From contig CAMVDU010000013.1 of assembly GCA_947166345.1 (NCBI GenBank), positions 1-60,875 on the forward strand: a stretch of DNA of 60,875 nucleotides, written 5' to 3'. Position 1 is the first letter of the stretch. The number at the start of each line of letters is the position of its first letter. The position numbers and the translations under genes were made by a program. Below are positions 16,407 through 24,213 of the stretch, piece after piece. The notes beneath the pieces are model-generated. The model did not search any database. It saw nothing but the letters and a program-made list of their open reading frames with translations, and was not told the origin of the DNA. The stretch comes from an uncultured Prevotellaceae bacterium (GTDB lineage: Bacteria > Bacteroidota > Bacteroidia > Bacteroidales > Bacteroidaceae).

Positions 16407-18710
16407 CTATTTGTTCAATACAACCTTTTTGCCGTTAACGATGTACAGACCCTTTGTGGGCTGTGCCACACGCTGGCCGGCAAGATTGTATATCACGGAA
16501 GAAGATTCTCCCTTCGCGAGATGCTCTTCATTGATAGAAGTGGTCGATTCGTCCTCGAAACCATCGATGGTGAAGTTGCGAGCCGATGCATAGGCGTCAG
16601 GAAGTACGAAGTAGGCACGAAGGGCCTTCATCGTTGTTCCTGCTGCCGGGGTGTTCAGCTTGTTGTCTGAAGCAACAAAGCGCGAGATAGCACACTCACT
16701 GCTTGCAAATGTCTTTGGTACGAATGTGCCAGCAAACGTATAGGTGTCTCCACCGTCAGTCTGCTCAACGTTGCTTGCTGTTGTAGCCGTAATACTGACG
16801 TTGTCAAACACGGTGGGTGATTCTGTCGTTTTGCTTTCTGTGGGCTTTACAAGATAAGGCACACCAGCTGCAAAGGTGTCAGTCGTTGTGAACTCCATAG
16901 TGTATTCCGATACGCTAGTAAACTCTGCCAGTTTATAGCCATAGCCGAACAAGGCTGTTGCCTGTTCTGCTGTAGGAACGAAGGGCAGGCAGATAGTGTT
17001 CCAGGTTTCAGCCTCAAATGAACGGGTCAGCTCAACAAATACGTTGTTGCACATAGTCAAGTCGTTGCTGCCCTCGTCGATAGTCTTTGTCTGATAGAAG
17101 GCCATGTTGTTCAGCGTCAGGTCGTGACCCTTGAACTGAGAGTTGTTGGCTTGCAAAGCGGTTACCATATCAGCCGTAGCCTTGATGCCCCACAGGGTGC
17201 CACCATTAAACTGAGTCAAAGCATAGTCGCTGCCGTTGCAAACCAGCTTGATGGTTTCGGGAGTTCCTGTCACATCGGCACAGATATAATCACCTGCGTT
17301 CAAGCCAGAGAATGCCGACGAAGCGATATTGGCCACCTGGTCGTCGGTGGTAAAATGATTATCGCCACCAGTAGCTGCCTCCTCTACCTTATATAATATA
17401 ATGTCGTCAAAACGGAAATCGCCTTTAAACATACCGCAGTTAAAATAGAGCTTTTCACAATCAGCAGCATCAGTCACTGTGGTTTCCAAATCATATACTG
17501 TCCAATCGCTTGTAGGAATAATGCCATCGGTAAATTCACCGCATACAGTCCATGGGTCAGAGTTTCTTTGGAGGGCAATTTGCATTCCTTTGCTGCCATC
17601 TTTGCATTCAAAACCATCGGAAGCCTTTACTGCAAAATGGAGAATAGCTTTAGTACCTGTTGGCCAATCAGATTTGTCAAGAATAATATACAACTGGCTA
17701 TCCCAATCGTTGCCTGTATTATCGTTATTATGTAACCATAAATTGTATGGAGCGCTGTAACTATCGTCTGCGCTGTCATATCCAGGATTAGATTCCCCAT
17801 TAAAACCTGATTTGGCGATATAATCATTATTGTCAAAAGTATAGGTGTACATGGCGGTGTTCACCACATGAGGTATGCCATAGGCTATATCGGTCTTGCC
17901 GCTGGGTACATAATAGGTGTACTCACATTCTGTCGTTGATGATGCATTGGTTTCTAAAGCATCGTCATATCCAGTAGCAGTCACCGTGATGGTTCCTGTA
18001 CCTGTCAGATTGAAGACTGTTGCCGTTGTGATAGTCTGATCTGTCACATCCTCGTTACTTCCGCTGATGGAATACTTCACATGGTCATTACCCTCACCCG
18101 GCGTGATGGTAACACTCAGGTTTCCTGCATAGGTGGTACCTGTGGCAGGAGCGATGGTGGGGGCGTTGACAGAGGGGGCACCGCCAGTAACAGTACGGGT
18201 GATAGAAGTAATCTTATATGTTTTTTTATGACCTCCATCACTCGTTGAATACAAATATACAGCGGCATAATCATTGGTAACTTCCAATGTCAATGTCTTT
18301 GTAGAAGTCGTATTGATGTTATTGACTGCGATAGCAGAAAAACCTCCCCCCAATTTCTCGCTGGTGTTATTATCTGCATCTACTGCCACAATATGCAGGT
18401 CCAAATCTCCTGCACTTTCTGCATCTAAAGTTACTGTAAAAGTATGTGTCTCTCCTGTATTAAAAGTTGCAGCCCAATGAGTTCCACCTACAGCACTAGC
18501 TGTAATGTGATTAAGGCCTCCCCATGCATTGTCATTTAATGTCAAAGTACCTGTGGTGTAGCTGACATCACTTCCCTGATCCCAGTTATTAACTCCATCT
18601 GTTGCTTGCCAGTTATATCCACCTTTTAATGGCAGCGTTGTCTGGGCTCCAACTTTACCAGCAACAAGAAACAAACATGCCCATAAGAACAATTGTAATT
18701 CTTTTCTCAT
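16407..18710 (-). CDS. Large secreted protein with CHB_HEX_C-like and jelly-roll domains
   Basis: 767 residues. Signal peptide ending in VGAQ; beta-sandwich about 25-175 (THTFTVTLDAESAG); CHB_HEX_C-type Ig domain about 180-270 (PTIAPATGTTYAGNLSVTI, VKYSISG, ITVTATGYDD); a second jelly-roll about 290-450 (FRFDDIILYKVEE); then the C-terminal block shared with the 625-residue paralogue (ETWNTICLPFVPTAEQATALFGYGY) and a tail GQRVAQPTKGLYIVNGKKVV. The jelly-roll resembles carbohydrate-binding modules. No catalytic residues recognised. First gene of the minus-strand secreted-protein group, with a -7 box upstream. Confidence 0.75.
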   Translation of the reverse strand: MRKELQLFLWACLFLVAGKVGAQTTLPLKGGYNWQATDGVNNWDQGSDVSYTTGTLTLNDNAWGGLNHITASAVGGTHWAATFNTGETHTFTVTLDAESAGDLDLHIVAVDADNNTSEKLGGGFSAIAVNNINTTSTKTLTLEVTNDYAAVYLYSTSDGGHKKTYKITSITRTVTGGAPSVNAPTIAPATGTTYAGNLSVTITPGEGNDHVKYSISGSNEDVTDQTITTATVFNLTGTGTITVTATGYDDALETNASSTTECEYTYYVPSGKTDIAYGIPHVVNTAMYTYTFDNNDYIAKSGFNGESNPGYDSADDSYSAPYNLWLHNNDNTGNDWDSQLYIILDKSDWPTGTKAILHFAVKASDGFECKDGSKGMQIALQRNSDPWTVCGEFTDGIIPTSDWTVYDLETTVTDAADCEKLYFNCGMFKGDFRFDDIILYKVEEAATGGDNHFTTDDQVANIASSAFSGLNAGDYICADVTGTPETIKLVCNGSDYALTQFNGGTLWGIKATADMVTALQANNSQFKGHDLTLNNMAFYQTKTIDEGSNDLTMCNNVFVELTRSFEAETWNTICLPFVPTAEQATALFGYGYKLAEFTSVSEYTMEFTTTDTFAAGVPYLVKPTESKTTESPTVFDNVSITATTASNVEQTDGGDTYTFAGTFVPKTFASSECAISRFVASDNKLNTPAAGTTMKALRAYFVLPDAYASARNFTIDGFEDESTTSINEEHLAKGESSSVIYNLAGQRVAQPTKGLYIVNGKKVVLNK

Positions 18711-18743
18711 AATAGTTTGTAGTTAAATTAGTAATTTGGGTTG

Positions 18744-18751
18744 CAAAAGTA
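18744..18751 (-). promoter_or_regulatory. -7 box for the secreted-protein group
   Basis: TACTTTTG on the minus strand, 33 nt before the ATG at 18710. Confidence 0.6.
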
Positions 18752-18777
18752 CAGTTCTTAAACTTAACAAAAAAAAA

Positions 18778-18885
18778 AAGAAGTTAATAATACATAAATA
18801 AGAAGTTAATAATATATAAAAGGATGTAGATAATGTATAAAAAGATGTTGATAATGTATAAATAACGTATAATAATGTAATAACA
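18778..18885. repeat. 21-bp AT-rich tandem repeat
   Basis: Four to five degenerate copies of AAGAWGTTGATAATGTATAAA with a 21-22 bp period, upstream of the 767-residue secreted protein. Could be a phase-variable or bent-DNA upstream region. Confidence 0.7.
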
Positions 18886-18969
18886 GTATAAAATATAATA
18901 ATCGTGCGAAAATCATGCAACAAAATGACAATCAAAGGGTTTAAGGTCAGCCACAATTATATTGTAGAT

Positions 18970-19160
18970 AACTGCACGTAATAGTGTTGCGTGACGCTGC
19001 TTCCACCACAAGCTGCGTCACCTTAAATGAAATTCTCTAGAGAATTTTGTCTAAGATGACGCTCCTTCCTCACCAAAGTGACGCACTTTGCATAAAATTC
19101 TCTAGAGAATTTCTTATAAGATGCGTCACTTTGTGTGTCAATCTATGTCACTCTGCGTTC
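18970..19160. repeat. Intergenic GACGCTCC/GTGACGCA repeat region with two AATTCTCTAGAGAATT palindromes
   Basis: Two copies of an AAATTCTCTAGAGAATTT palindrome (about 19030-19048 and 19095-19112) alternate with GTGACGCT, GATGACGCTCC and GTGACGCAC words. The same words recur at 42072-42186. No gene seen in 18711-19195. Confidence 0.65.
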
Positions 19161-19195
19161 CAATCCAAGTCTCTTTGAATCATTGAGGACGTCAA

Positions 19196-20737
19196 TCAAG
19201 GTATCCAGGACATGGCCCTGCCCCAGCCGTTGTATGAAACGGGGGGATTGTCAAGGGGCTTGACGGCCCTGACGGGCATCCCTATATGGCGCTTAAAGGC
19301 ACCCATGTTGGGATGGGTGTTTCTGCCGAACACCAGCACTTCAACAACGTTGGGGCCTGTGTCTGCCCCAGGACCGCCACCGCCAGGGACGGAATTGTAA
19401 GTCATCGTGCTGGGATAGTAAGCTTCACTGAGGTATTTGATGTTGAGACCGTCATCATTGCGGTATTTGACACAAGGCAACAGCAGCGTCCGTCTGTTGG
19501 GGGCGGTGAGTTTTAGGACCAGACTGTCGTTGATGTACTGATAATCGTGTTTGCAGCAATAGATGAGCTCCATCAGCTCGTGGGGCGACGGCAGGCGATA
19601 GTCTTTGCCCAGCAAGACCTCGGCGGTGTCGGTACCTTCCAGATATTCTGTGTATCCACAGCTTGTCGGCGATGCATAGTCCTGATACATGGGCGGCACA
19701 TCATAGACCATGGCGGAGGCACTCTTCTGGTTCTTATAGTTCACATCCTTGTACTTTTCCTTGGGAGTGGTCTCGTTGTGGGCGAGGAGCGTCCCGGGTT
19801 GTTCCGGACTTGAAGCGCCAATGTTGGCGGTCCTCCACAGCACGCTCAGTCCCAGGTCGGTGAGTGCGCTGTCGGTGTCGGGAGGTGTGGTGCCCCATTC
19901 TTCCTGTGCGGAGAAACGTGCCAGCGTCTCCCTAAAATCGTCGGGCAGCAGACTGAGGCAACGCTCAGCGATGTCAGCAGGAACGGCCATGCCTGGTGTG
20001 GCAGCAGCCAATGCGCCGGCGATGGCTGCCAGCGTGTCGGCATCGCCTCCCAACGAGACGGCGTTTCTGACGGCCTCCTCGTAAGATGTGGAGTGGTACC
20101 AGCAGGCAAAAGCCTCGGGCACGCACTTGCGACATTCAATCTCGAACTGGTAGTTCTGGCGTATCTTCTCGGGGGGTGTGAGGATATTTGTAGCATACGA
20201 CTCATAGCCATACCAGTTCATCACATAGTTCATGATGGCGTCCTTTGACAGACCCTTGCGAGTGAGCAGGATGGCTGAGGCCACAGCCTGGGCTGCCAAC
20301 GACGCTTCATCAGAATTGTGGCTGACGCGAGCCGAGATGTCGGCAAGGCGGCGCACCTCGCGCAGACTGTCGGAGGCATAGCCGATAGCTGCCACCCGCA
20401 TCACGGCACCGTTTGACTTCACGCCGCTGCGGTCCATCGTGCCGTCGGACTCCACCCACTGCATAAAGCCTCGTCCCCACACGTTCTTGTGCTTGAAGCG
20501 CCGTGCATAGTCCAGCAGCAGCTGGCGCAGCGCGTCTTCCGTGCGTTCGTTGCCCATCACCCACTGTGCGATGGCGATGCTCAGGATGGTGTCGTCGGAA
20601 AAGTCATCCAGTTTCATGTCGAAGTTGAAGTCCTTGGTTCGTGTACCGTTAAACTCGTAGGGCAGTCCAATGATGTCACCGCAGATGGCCCCCATCAGGG
20701 CGTGGCAACAAACAGAATCCATCGTCATATTGCTCAT
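19196..20737 (-). CDS. ADP-ribosylglycohydrolase fused to a C-terminal WATxNVGA-like domain
   Basis: 513 residues, no signal peptide. Residues 1-275 are an ADP-ribosylglycohydrolase (DraG/ARH) fold: the metal-binding pair is seen as FSDDT (46-50) and LGGDADT (229-235), with MGAICGDIIG at the start. This half would remove ADP-ribose or act on related nucleosides. Residues about 285-513 begin DLGLSVLWRTANIGASSPE and include TTPKEKY and DYRLPSPHELMELI. That pattern belongs to the Bacteroidota DLGLPSGTLWATCNVGA group, which is usually found in surface or extracellular proteins. The fusion is unusual. A minus-strand -7 box lies upstream. Confidence 0.85.
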   Translation of the reverse strand: MSNMTMDSVCCHALMGAICGDIIGLPYEFNGTRTKDFNFDMKLDDFSDDTILSIAIAQWVMGNERTEDALRQLLLDYARRFKHKNVWGRGFMQWVESDGTMDRSGVKSNGAVMRVAAIGYASDSLREVRRLADISARVSHNSDEASLAAQAVASAILLTRKGLSKDAIMNYVMNWYGYESYATNILTPPEKIRQNYQFEIECRKCVPEAFACWYHSTSYEEAVRNAVSLGGDADTLAAIAGALAAATPGMAVPADIAERCLSLLPDDFRETLARFSAQEEWGTTPPDTDSALTDLGLSVLWRTANIGASSPEQPGTLLAHNETTPKEKYKDVNYKNQKSASAMVYDVPPMYQDYASPTSCGYTEYLEGTDTAEVLLGKDYRLPSPHELMELIYCCKHDYQYINDSLVLKLTAPNRRTLLLPCVKYRNDDGLNIKYLSEAYYPSTMTYNSVPGGGGPGADTGPNVVEVLVFGRNTHPNMGAFKRHIGMPVRAVKPLDNPPVSYNGWGRAMSWIP

Positions 20738-20767
20738 GTCTCTTCGTTTTAGTTATTGTTTTGGTGG

Positions 20768-20775
20768 CAAAGTTA
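20768..20775 (-). promoter_or_regulatory. -7 box for the ADP-ribosylglycohydrolase gene
   Basis: TAACTTTG on the minus strand, 30 nt before the start at 20737. Confidence 0.55.
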
Positions 20776-20828
20776 CGAAAAAAACTGCAAACAGATTGTT
20801 TTCTTCGCTTTTTTTATGGTGCAAGGTG

Positions 20829-20858
20829 TTTGGATTTCAAATTTTTTGTGTAAGTTTG
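20829..20858 (+). promoter_or_regulatory. Promoter for the AlaX-like gene
   Basis: TTTG, an 18-nt spacer, then TAAGTTTG; the ATG is 35 nt further on. Confidence 0.65.
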
Positions 20859-20893
20859 CAGACAGAATCTAAAAGACTACTCAATTTGAAACA

Positions 20894-21358
20894 ATGGAAG
20901 ACTATGTACTGAACGAGCACAACAAGGAGGAATTTCCGCCAGCGCATACCGCGGAGCACCTGCTGAACCAGACGATGATCAGGCTGTTTGGCTGCGGTCG
21001 CAGCTATAATGCCCACGTGGAGAGGAAGAAGAGCAAGATGAGCTTCCACCTGGACCACAAGCCCTCGCGACAGGAGGAGCGGGAGATAGAGCGCAGGATG
21101 CAGGAACTGATAGAGGAGGACCTGCCTGTGACGTTCGAGTTCGTGACGCGCGACAATCTGCCCGAGGACGTTGCGCTGGACCGGTTGCCCGACGATGCCA
21201 GCGAGACCATCCGACTGGTGCGCATCGGCGACTACGACGTGTGTCCCTGCATCGGCAAGCACGTGCGCTCTACGGGTCAGATAGGACGCTTCGAGATGCT
21301 GGGCACCAACTGGGACGAGGCGGAGCGCTCGTTCAGGGTCAGATTCAAGATTGTGTAG
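20894..21358 (+). CDS. AlaX-like trans-editing protein (alanyl-tRNA synthetase second additional domain)
   Basis: 154 residues. A free-standing editing domain of the kind that hydrolyses mischarged tRNA-Ala. The zinc ligands of the family are present: His18 and His22 in HTAEHLL, then Cys119 and His123 in CIGKH. No synthetase domain and no glycine-rich AlaX-L extension. The middle (residues 55-75) is strongly charged and probably helical. It sits between gdhA and the divergent ADP-ribosylglycohydrolase gene, with its own promoter. Confidence 0.82.
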   Translation: MEDYVLNEHNKEEFPPAHTAEHLLNQTMIRLFGCGRSYNAHVERKKSKMSFHLDHKPSRQEEREIERRMQELIEEDLPVTFEFVTRDNLPEDVALDRLPDDASETIRLVRIGDYDVCPCIGKHVRSTGQIGRFEMLGTNWDEAERSFRVRFKIV

Positions 21359-21448
21359 TGGCGTCCCGAAAAATGGGTTGCTTTCTATGCTTATCATCTG
21401 CAGAAAGGCGCGTTTTTAGCCATAAATGTGTTAAAGATTATAAATTAT

Positions 21449-21479
21449 TTTGACAGTTTGCGGAAAAAGGCTACTTTTG
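21449..21479 (+). promoter_or_regulatory. Promoter of gdhA (perfect consensus)
   Basis: TTTG at 21449-21452, exactly 19 nt, then TACTTTTG at 21472-21479. It lies inside a longer open frame beginning at 21428, so the ATG at 21527 is the real start. Confidence 0.8.
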
Positions 21480-21526
21480 CGCTGTATAAAAACCTACCTA
21501 AAGTTACTATTAAATCTAAAAACACT

Positions 21527-22867
21527 ATGGAAGTTGAGAAAATTATGCAGGGTCTGGAGCGCAAGCATCCAGGCGAAGTGGAGTTCTTGCAGGCAGTACG
21601 TGAGGTGCTGGAGTCTATCAAGGATGTCTATAATCAGCACCCTGAGTTTGAAAAGGCCAAGATTGTGGAGCGCATCGTGGAACCTGAGCGCATCACTACC
21701 TTCCGTGTGCCCTGGGTCGATGACAAGGGCGAGGTTCAGGTGAACATCGGCTACCGTGTGCAGTTCAACAGCGCCATCGGCCCCTATAAGGGCGGTCTGC
21801 GCTTCCACCCGTCAGTAAACCTTTCTATATTGAAGTTCCTGGGCTTCGAGCAGACGTTCAAGAACGCCCTGACCACGCTGCCGATGGGCGGTGGTAAGGG
21901 TGGTTCCGACTTTGCTCCCCGTGGTAAGAGCGATGCCGAGATCATGCGCTTCTGTCAGGCTTTCATGATGGAGCTCTACAAGGTGATAGGTCCCGATATG
22001 GACGTGCCTGCCGGTGATATCGGCGTGGGTGGTCGAGAGATAGGCTACCTCTTCGGCATGTACAAGAAGCTCACCTCACAGTTCCACGGTGCCACCCTCA
22101 CGGGTAAGGGCATGGAGTGGGGCGGAAGTATCCTGCGTCCTGAGGCTACGGGCTATGGTGCTCTCTATTTCGTGAACCACATGATGAAGACCCACGGTCT
22201 TGACATCAAGGGCAAGACGGTGGCGCTGTCGGGCTTCGGCAATGTGGCGTGGGGTGCTGCCAAGAAAGCTACCGAACTGGGTGCCAAGGTGATTACCATC
22301 AGCGGTCCTGACGGTTATATCTATGACCCAGAGGGTCTTGATGCCGAGAAGATTGACTATCTGCTGGAGCTGCGTGCCTCGGGCAACGATATCTGCCAGC
22401 CCTACGAGGATGAGTTCCCTGGCTCAAAGTTCTTTGCCAACAAGAAGCCTTGGGAGCAGAAGGCCGATATCTACCTGCCCTGTGCAACGCAGAACGAACT
22501 GAACGGCGATGATGCCGACGCTATCCTGGCCCAGAAGCCGTTGTGCGTGGCTGAGGTGTCGAACATGGGTTGTACGGCCGAGGCTGTGAACAAGTTCATT
22601 GCTGCTGGACAGCTCTTCGCTCCTGGCAAGGCCGTGAATGCAGGCGGTGTCGCTACCAGCGGTCTGGAGATGACGCAGAACTCCATGCGCATGTCGTGGA
22701 CAGCTGAGGAGGTGGACCAGCGTCTGCACCAGATCATGTCGGGCATCCACGAGCAGTGTGTGAAATATGGTAAGGAGCCTTCGGGCTATGTCAACTATGT
22801 GAAAGGTGCCAACGTTGCTGGCTTCATGAAGGTCGCCAAGGCCATGCTGGCGCAAGGTATAGTTTAA
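21527..22867 (+). CDS. gdhA: Glutamate dehydrogenase, NADP-type hexameric
   Basis: 446 residues. Interconverts 2-oxoglutarate plus ammonia and glutamate. Motifs: YKGGLRFHPSVN, TLPMGGGKGGSDF with the catalytic lysine, MDVPAGDIGVGGREIGYL, the Rossmann GFGNVAWGAAKK and NAGGVATSGLEM. Length fits the 450-residue anabolic class. The MEVEK start at 21527 fits family N-termini and the promoter position. Gives the cell a low-affinity ammonia route beside GS-GOGAT. A GTGAATA array follows the stop. Confidence 0.97.
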   Translation: MEVEKIMQGLERKHPGEVEFLQAVREVLESIKDVYNQHPEFEKAKIVERIVEPERITTFRVPWVDDKGEVQVNIGYRVQFNSAIGPYKGGLRFHPSVNLSILKFLGFEQTFKNALTTLPMGGGKGGSDFAPRGKSDAEIMRFCQAFMMELYKVIGPDMDVPAGDIGVGGREIGYLFGMYKKLTSQFHGATLTGKGMEWGGSILRPEATGYGALYFVNHMMKTHGLDIKGKTVALSGFGNVAWGAAKKATELGAKVITISGPDGYIYDPEGLDAEKIDYLLELRASGNDICQPYEDEFPGSKFFANKKPWEQKADIYLPCATQNELNGDDADAILAQKPLCVAEVSNMGCTAEAVNKFIAAGQLFAPGKAVNAGGVATSGLEMTQNSMRMSWTAEEVDQRLHQIMSGIHEQCVKYGKEPSGYVNYVKGANVAGFMKVAKAMLAQGIV

Positions 22868-22930
22868 AGTGAATAGGGAATAGTGAATAGTGAATAATTT
22901 GCTGCCGCCCTTGAAATATTAATGTGAATA
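22868..22930 (-). repeat. GCGGCAGCAAATT-TTCAC array after gdhA
   Basis: AGTGAATA-type heptamers followed by AATTTGCTGCCGCC, the reverse complement of the element at 28342-28386. A second partial GTGAATAG run leads into the next gene. Confidence 0.7.
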
Positions 22931-22957
22931 GTGAAGAGTGAAAGATCAGCTACCGCA
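22931..22957 (-). repeat. Left arm of a 27-bp inverted repeat (GCTACCGCA element)
   Basis: Nearly exact reverse complement of 23002-23028 (two or three mismatches). It contains the GTG start and the n-region codons of the RlpA-like protein. Confidence 0.75.
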
Positions 22958-23428
22958 GTATGTTTACGCCGCATGATTGTATTGTGCGCCTTCTTGTTCT
23001 GTGCGGTAGCTGATTCTTCACTTTTCACGCTTCATGCGCAGCATGTGCAGAGAGGTATTGCCTCTTACTATGCACACCGATGGACGGGCAGGAAGACGGC
23101 CAGTGGTGAGCGTTTTCATCATGACAGTCTGACCTGTGCCCATCTGAAACATCCCTTTGGAACCATTCTGAAGGTGACCAGCGTTGATACGGACAGTACG
23201 GTCTTTGTACGCGTTAATGACCGTGGACCCTATCATCATCGCAGAATCATTGACCTGTCATGGGCGGCAGCAAAAAAACTCGGCATCATCGGTAAGGGTG
23301 TTGCCGAGGTGATTGTTGAAGTGTGTCAGCCCGTGGTGCATGTCGAGGTACCGTCAGTCAGCGTGGTGGTACCGAAAGCACCGTGGGACAGCCTGTCTAA
23401 CGAGCCACTTTTGCCGTGGGCACCGTGA
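22931..23428 (+). CDS. RlpA-like double-psi beta-barrel protein
   Basis: 165 residues from a GTG at 22931, or 151 from the ATG at 22973. The GTG form gives a basic n-region (MKSERSATAVCLRRM) before the hydrophobic core, so it may be right even though it lies in a repeat. After the signal peptide come GIASYYAHRWTGRKTASGE, then FGTILKVT, VFVRVNDRGPY and RIIDLSWAAAKKLG. This is the RlpA/rare-lipoprotein-A barrel that binds or cleaves naked peptidoglycan. No lipobox cysteine. Its 3' end overlaps the convergent lipoprotein gene by 32 bp. Confidence 0.85.
   Translation: MKSERSATAVCLRRMIVLCAFLFCAVADSSLFTLHAQHVQRGIASYYAHRWTGRKTASGERFHHDSLTCAHLKHPFGTILKVTSVDTDSTVFVRVNDRGPYHHRRIIDLSWAAAKKLGIIGKGVAEVIVEVCQPVVHVEVPSVSVVVPKAPWDSLSNEPLLPWAP
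23002..23028 (+). repeat. Right arm of the 27-bp inverted repeat
   Basis: TGCGGTAGCTGATTCTTCAC then TTTTCAC. Encodes the end of the RlpA-like signal peptide (ADSSLFTLHAQ). Confidence 0.75.
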
Positions 23429-24110
23429 ACTGTCGGGTCTCAGAGGTGATCTCGTTCCGTCCCTGAGCCACGCCGACACGTACCAGTATCTCTCCGTCTT
23501 TCAGTTTCTTATCGGCCAGGATGGTGGCTGTGTAACGTACACCCCTGTGTGGAGCGATGTTCTCGATGTGCAGGTTGGGTGAGATGTTGACATGCTTGTT
23601 GCCTGTCACGTCTTCCACCAGCGGACGCACATCGTAAACCACCTCGTTGGTGTTGTTGAAGATCTCGAACACCACCTTACACTCCTCACCACGTGTCAGC
23701 ACACCGTCCTTCACACTCTCGTAGATGCCGGCATGACGAATCTGCAGGGCTGGAGCTACATAGTCGTTGCCCTGAAACACGATACGGTCGTCACCGCGTC
23801 CCATGGGGTCGTAGCCGCTCTCATTATCATAGCTGTGCTGACTCATGCGCTCGTTAACGCGTTTCTCGTATTTTGCCTCCTGCTTCTTGTCAATGGAGTT
23901 GCCGATGGCTGCACCAGCCGCCATACCGCCTACCGTACCAATGAGTGCGCCCCATTCATAACCGTGACGGCCACCCGTAATGCCACCGATAGCCGAACCA
24001 ATCACATGACCGAACTGTCCGCCGGCGTATGCACCCGTCGCCGTGTTATAACTGTCGCAACTGCTCAACATGAGTGCAGCCAACAATATCACTATCAATC
24101 CTTTCTTCAT
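23397..24110 (-). CDS. Glycine-zipper lipoprotein
   Basis: 237 residues. Lipoprotein signal MKKGLIVILLAALMLSSC with the lipidated cysteine at 18. A glycine-zipper stretch follows at about 25-75 (GAYAGGQFGHVIGSAIGG, GTVGGMAAGAAIGNSID). Then a charged linker and a beta-rich C-terminal half (about 115-235) that looks like an Ig-type sandwich (CKVVFEIFNNTNEVVYDV). Probably an outer-membrane or periplasmic envelope lipoprotein. No enzymatic motif. Convergent with the RlpA-like gene. Confidence 0.8.
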   Translation of the reverse strand: MKKGLIVILLAALMLSSCDSYNTATGAYAGGQFGHVIGSAIGGITGGRHGYEWGALIGTVGGMAAGAAIGNSIDKKQEAKYEKRVNERMSQHSYDNESGYDPMGRGDDRIVFQGNDYVAPALQIRHAGIYESVKDGVLTRGEECKVVFEIFNNTNEVVYDVRPLVEDVTGNKHVNISPNLHIENIAPHRGVRYTATILADKKLKDGEILVRVGVAQGRNEITSETRQFTVPTAKVAR

Positions 24111-24138
24111 AATCTTCTATCATTTTTAGTTGATGGTG

Positions 24139-24146
24139 CAAAAGTA
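24139..24146 (-). promoter_or_regulatory. -7 box for the glycine-zipper lipoprotein
   Basis: TACTTTTG on the minus strand, 28 nt upstream of the ATG at 24110. Confidence 0.6.
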
Positions 24147-24213
24147 GCTAATTCACATGATACCGAAAAGGGATTTCCCCTAAATCATCAGAGGAAATCC
24201 CTAAAATTTGACA

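Noticed and set aside
18723..18956. A 77-codon minus-strand frame rich in Leu, Tyr and Ser
   Set aside because: It is the translation of the 21-bp AT-rich tandem repeat; no start signal or family likeness.
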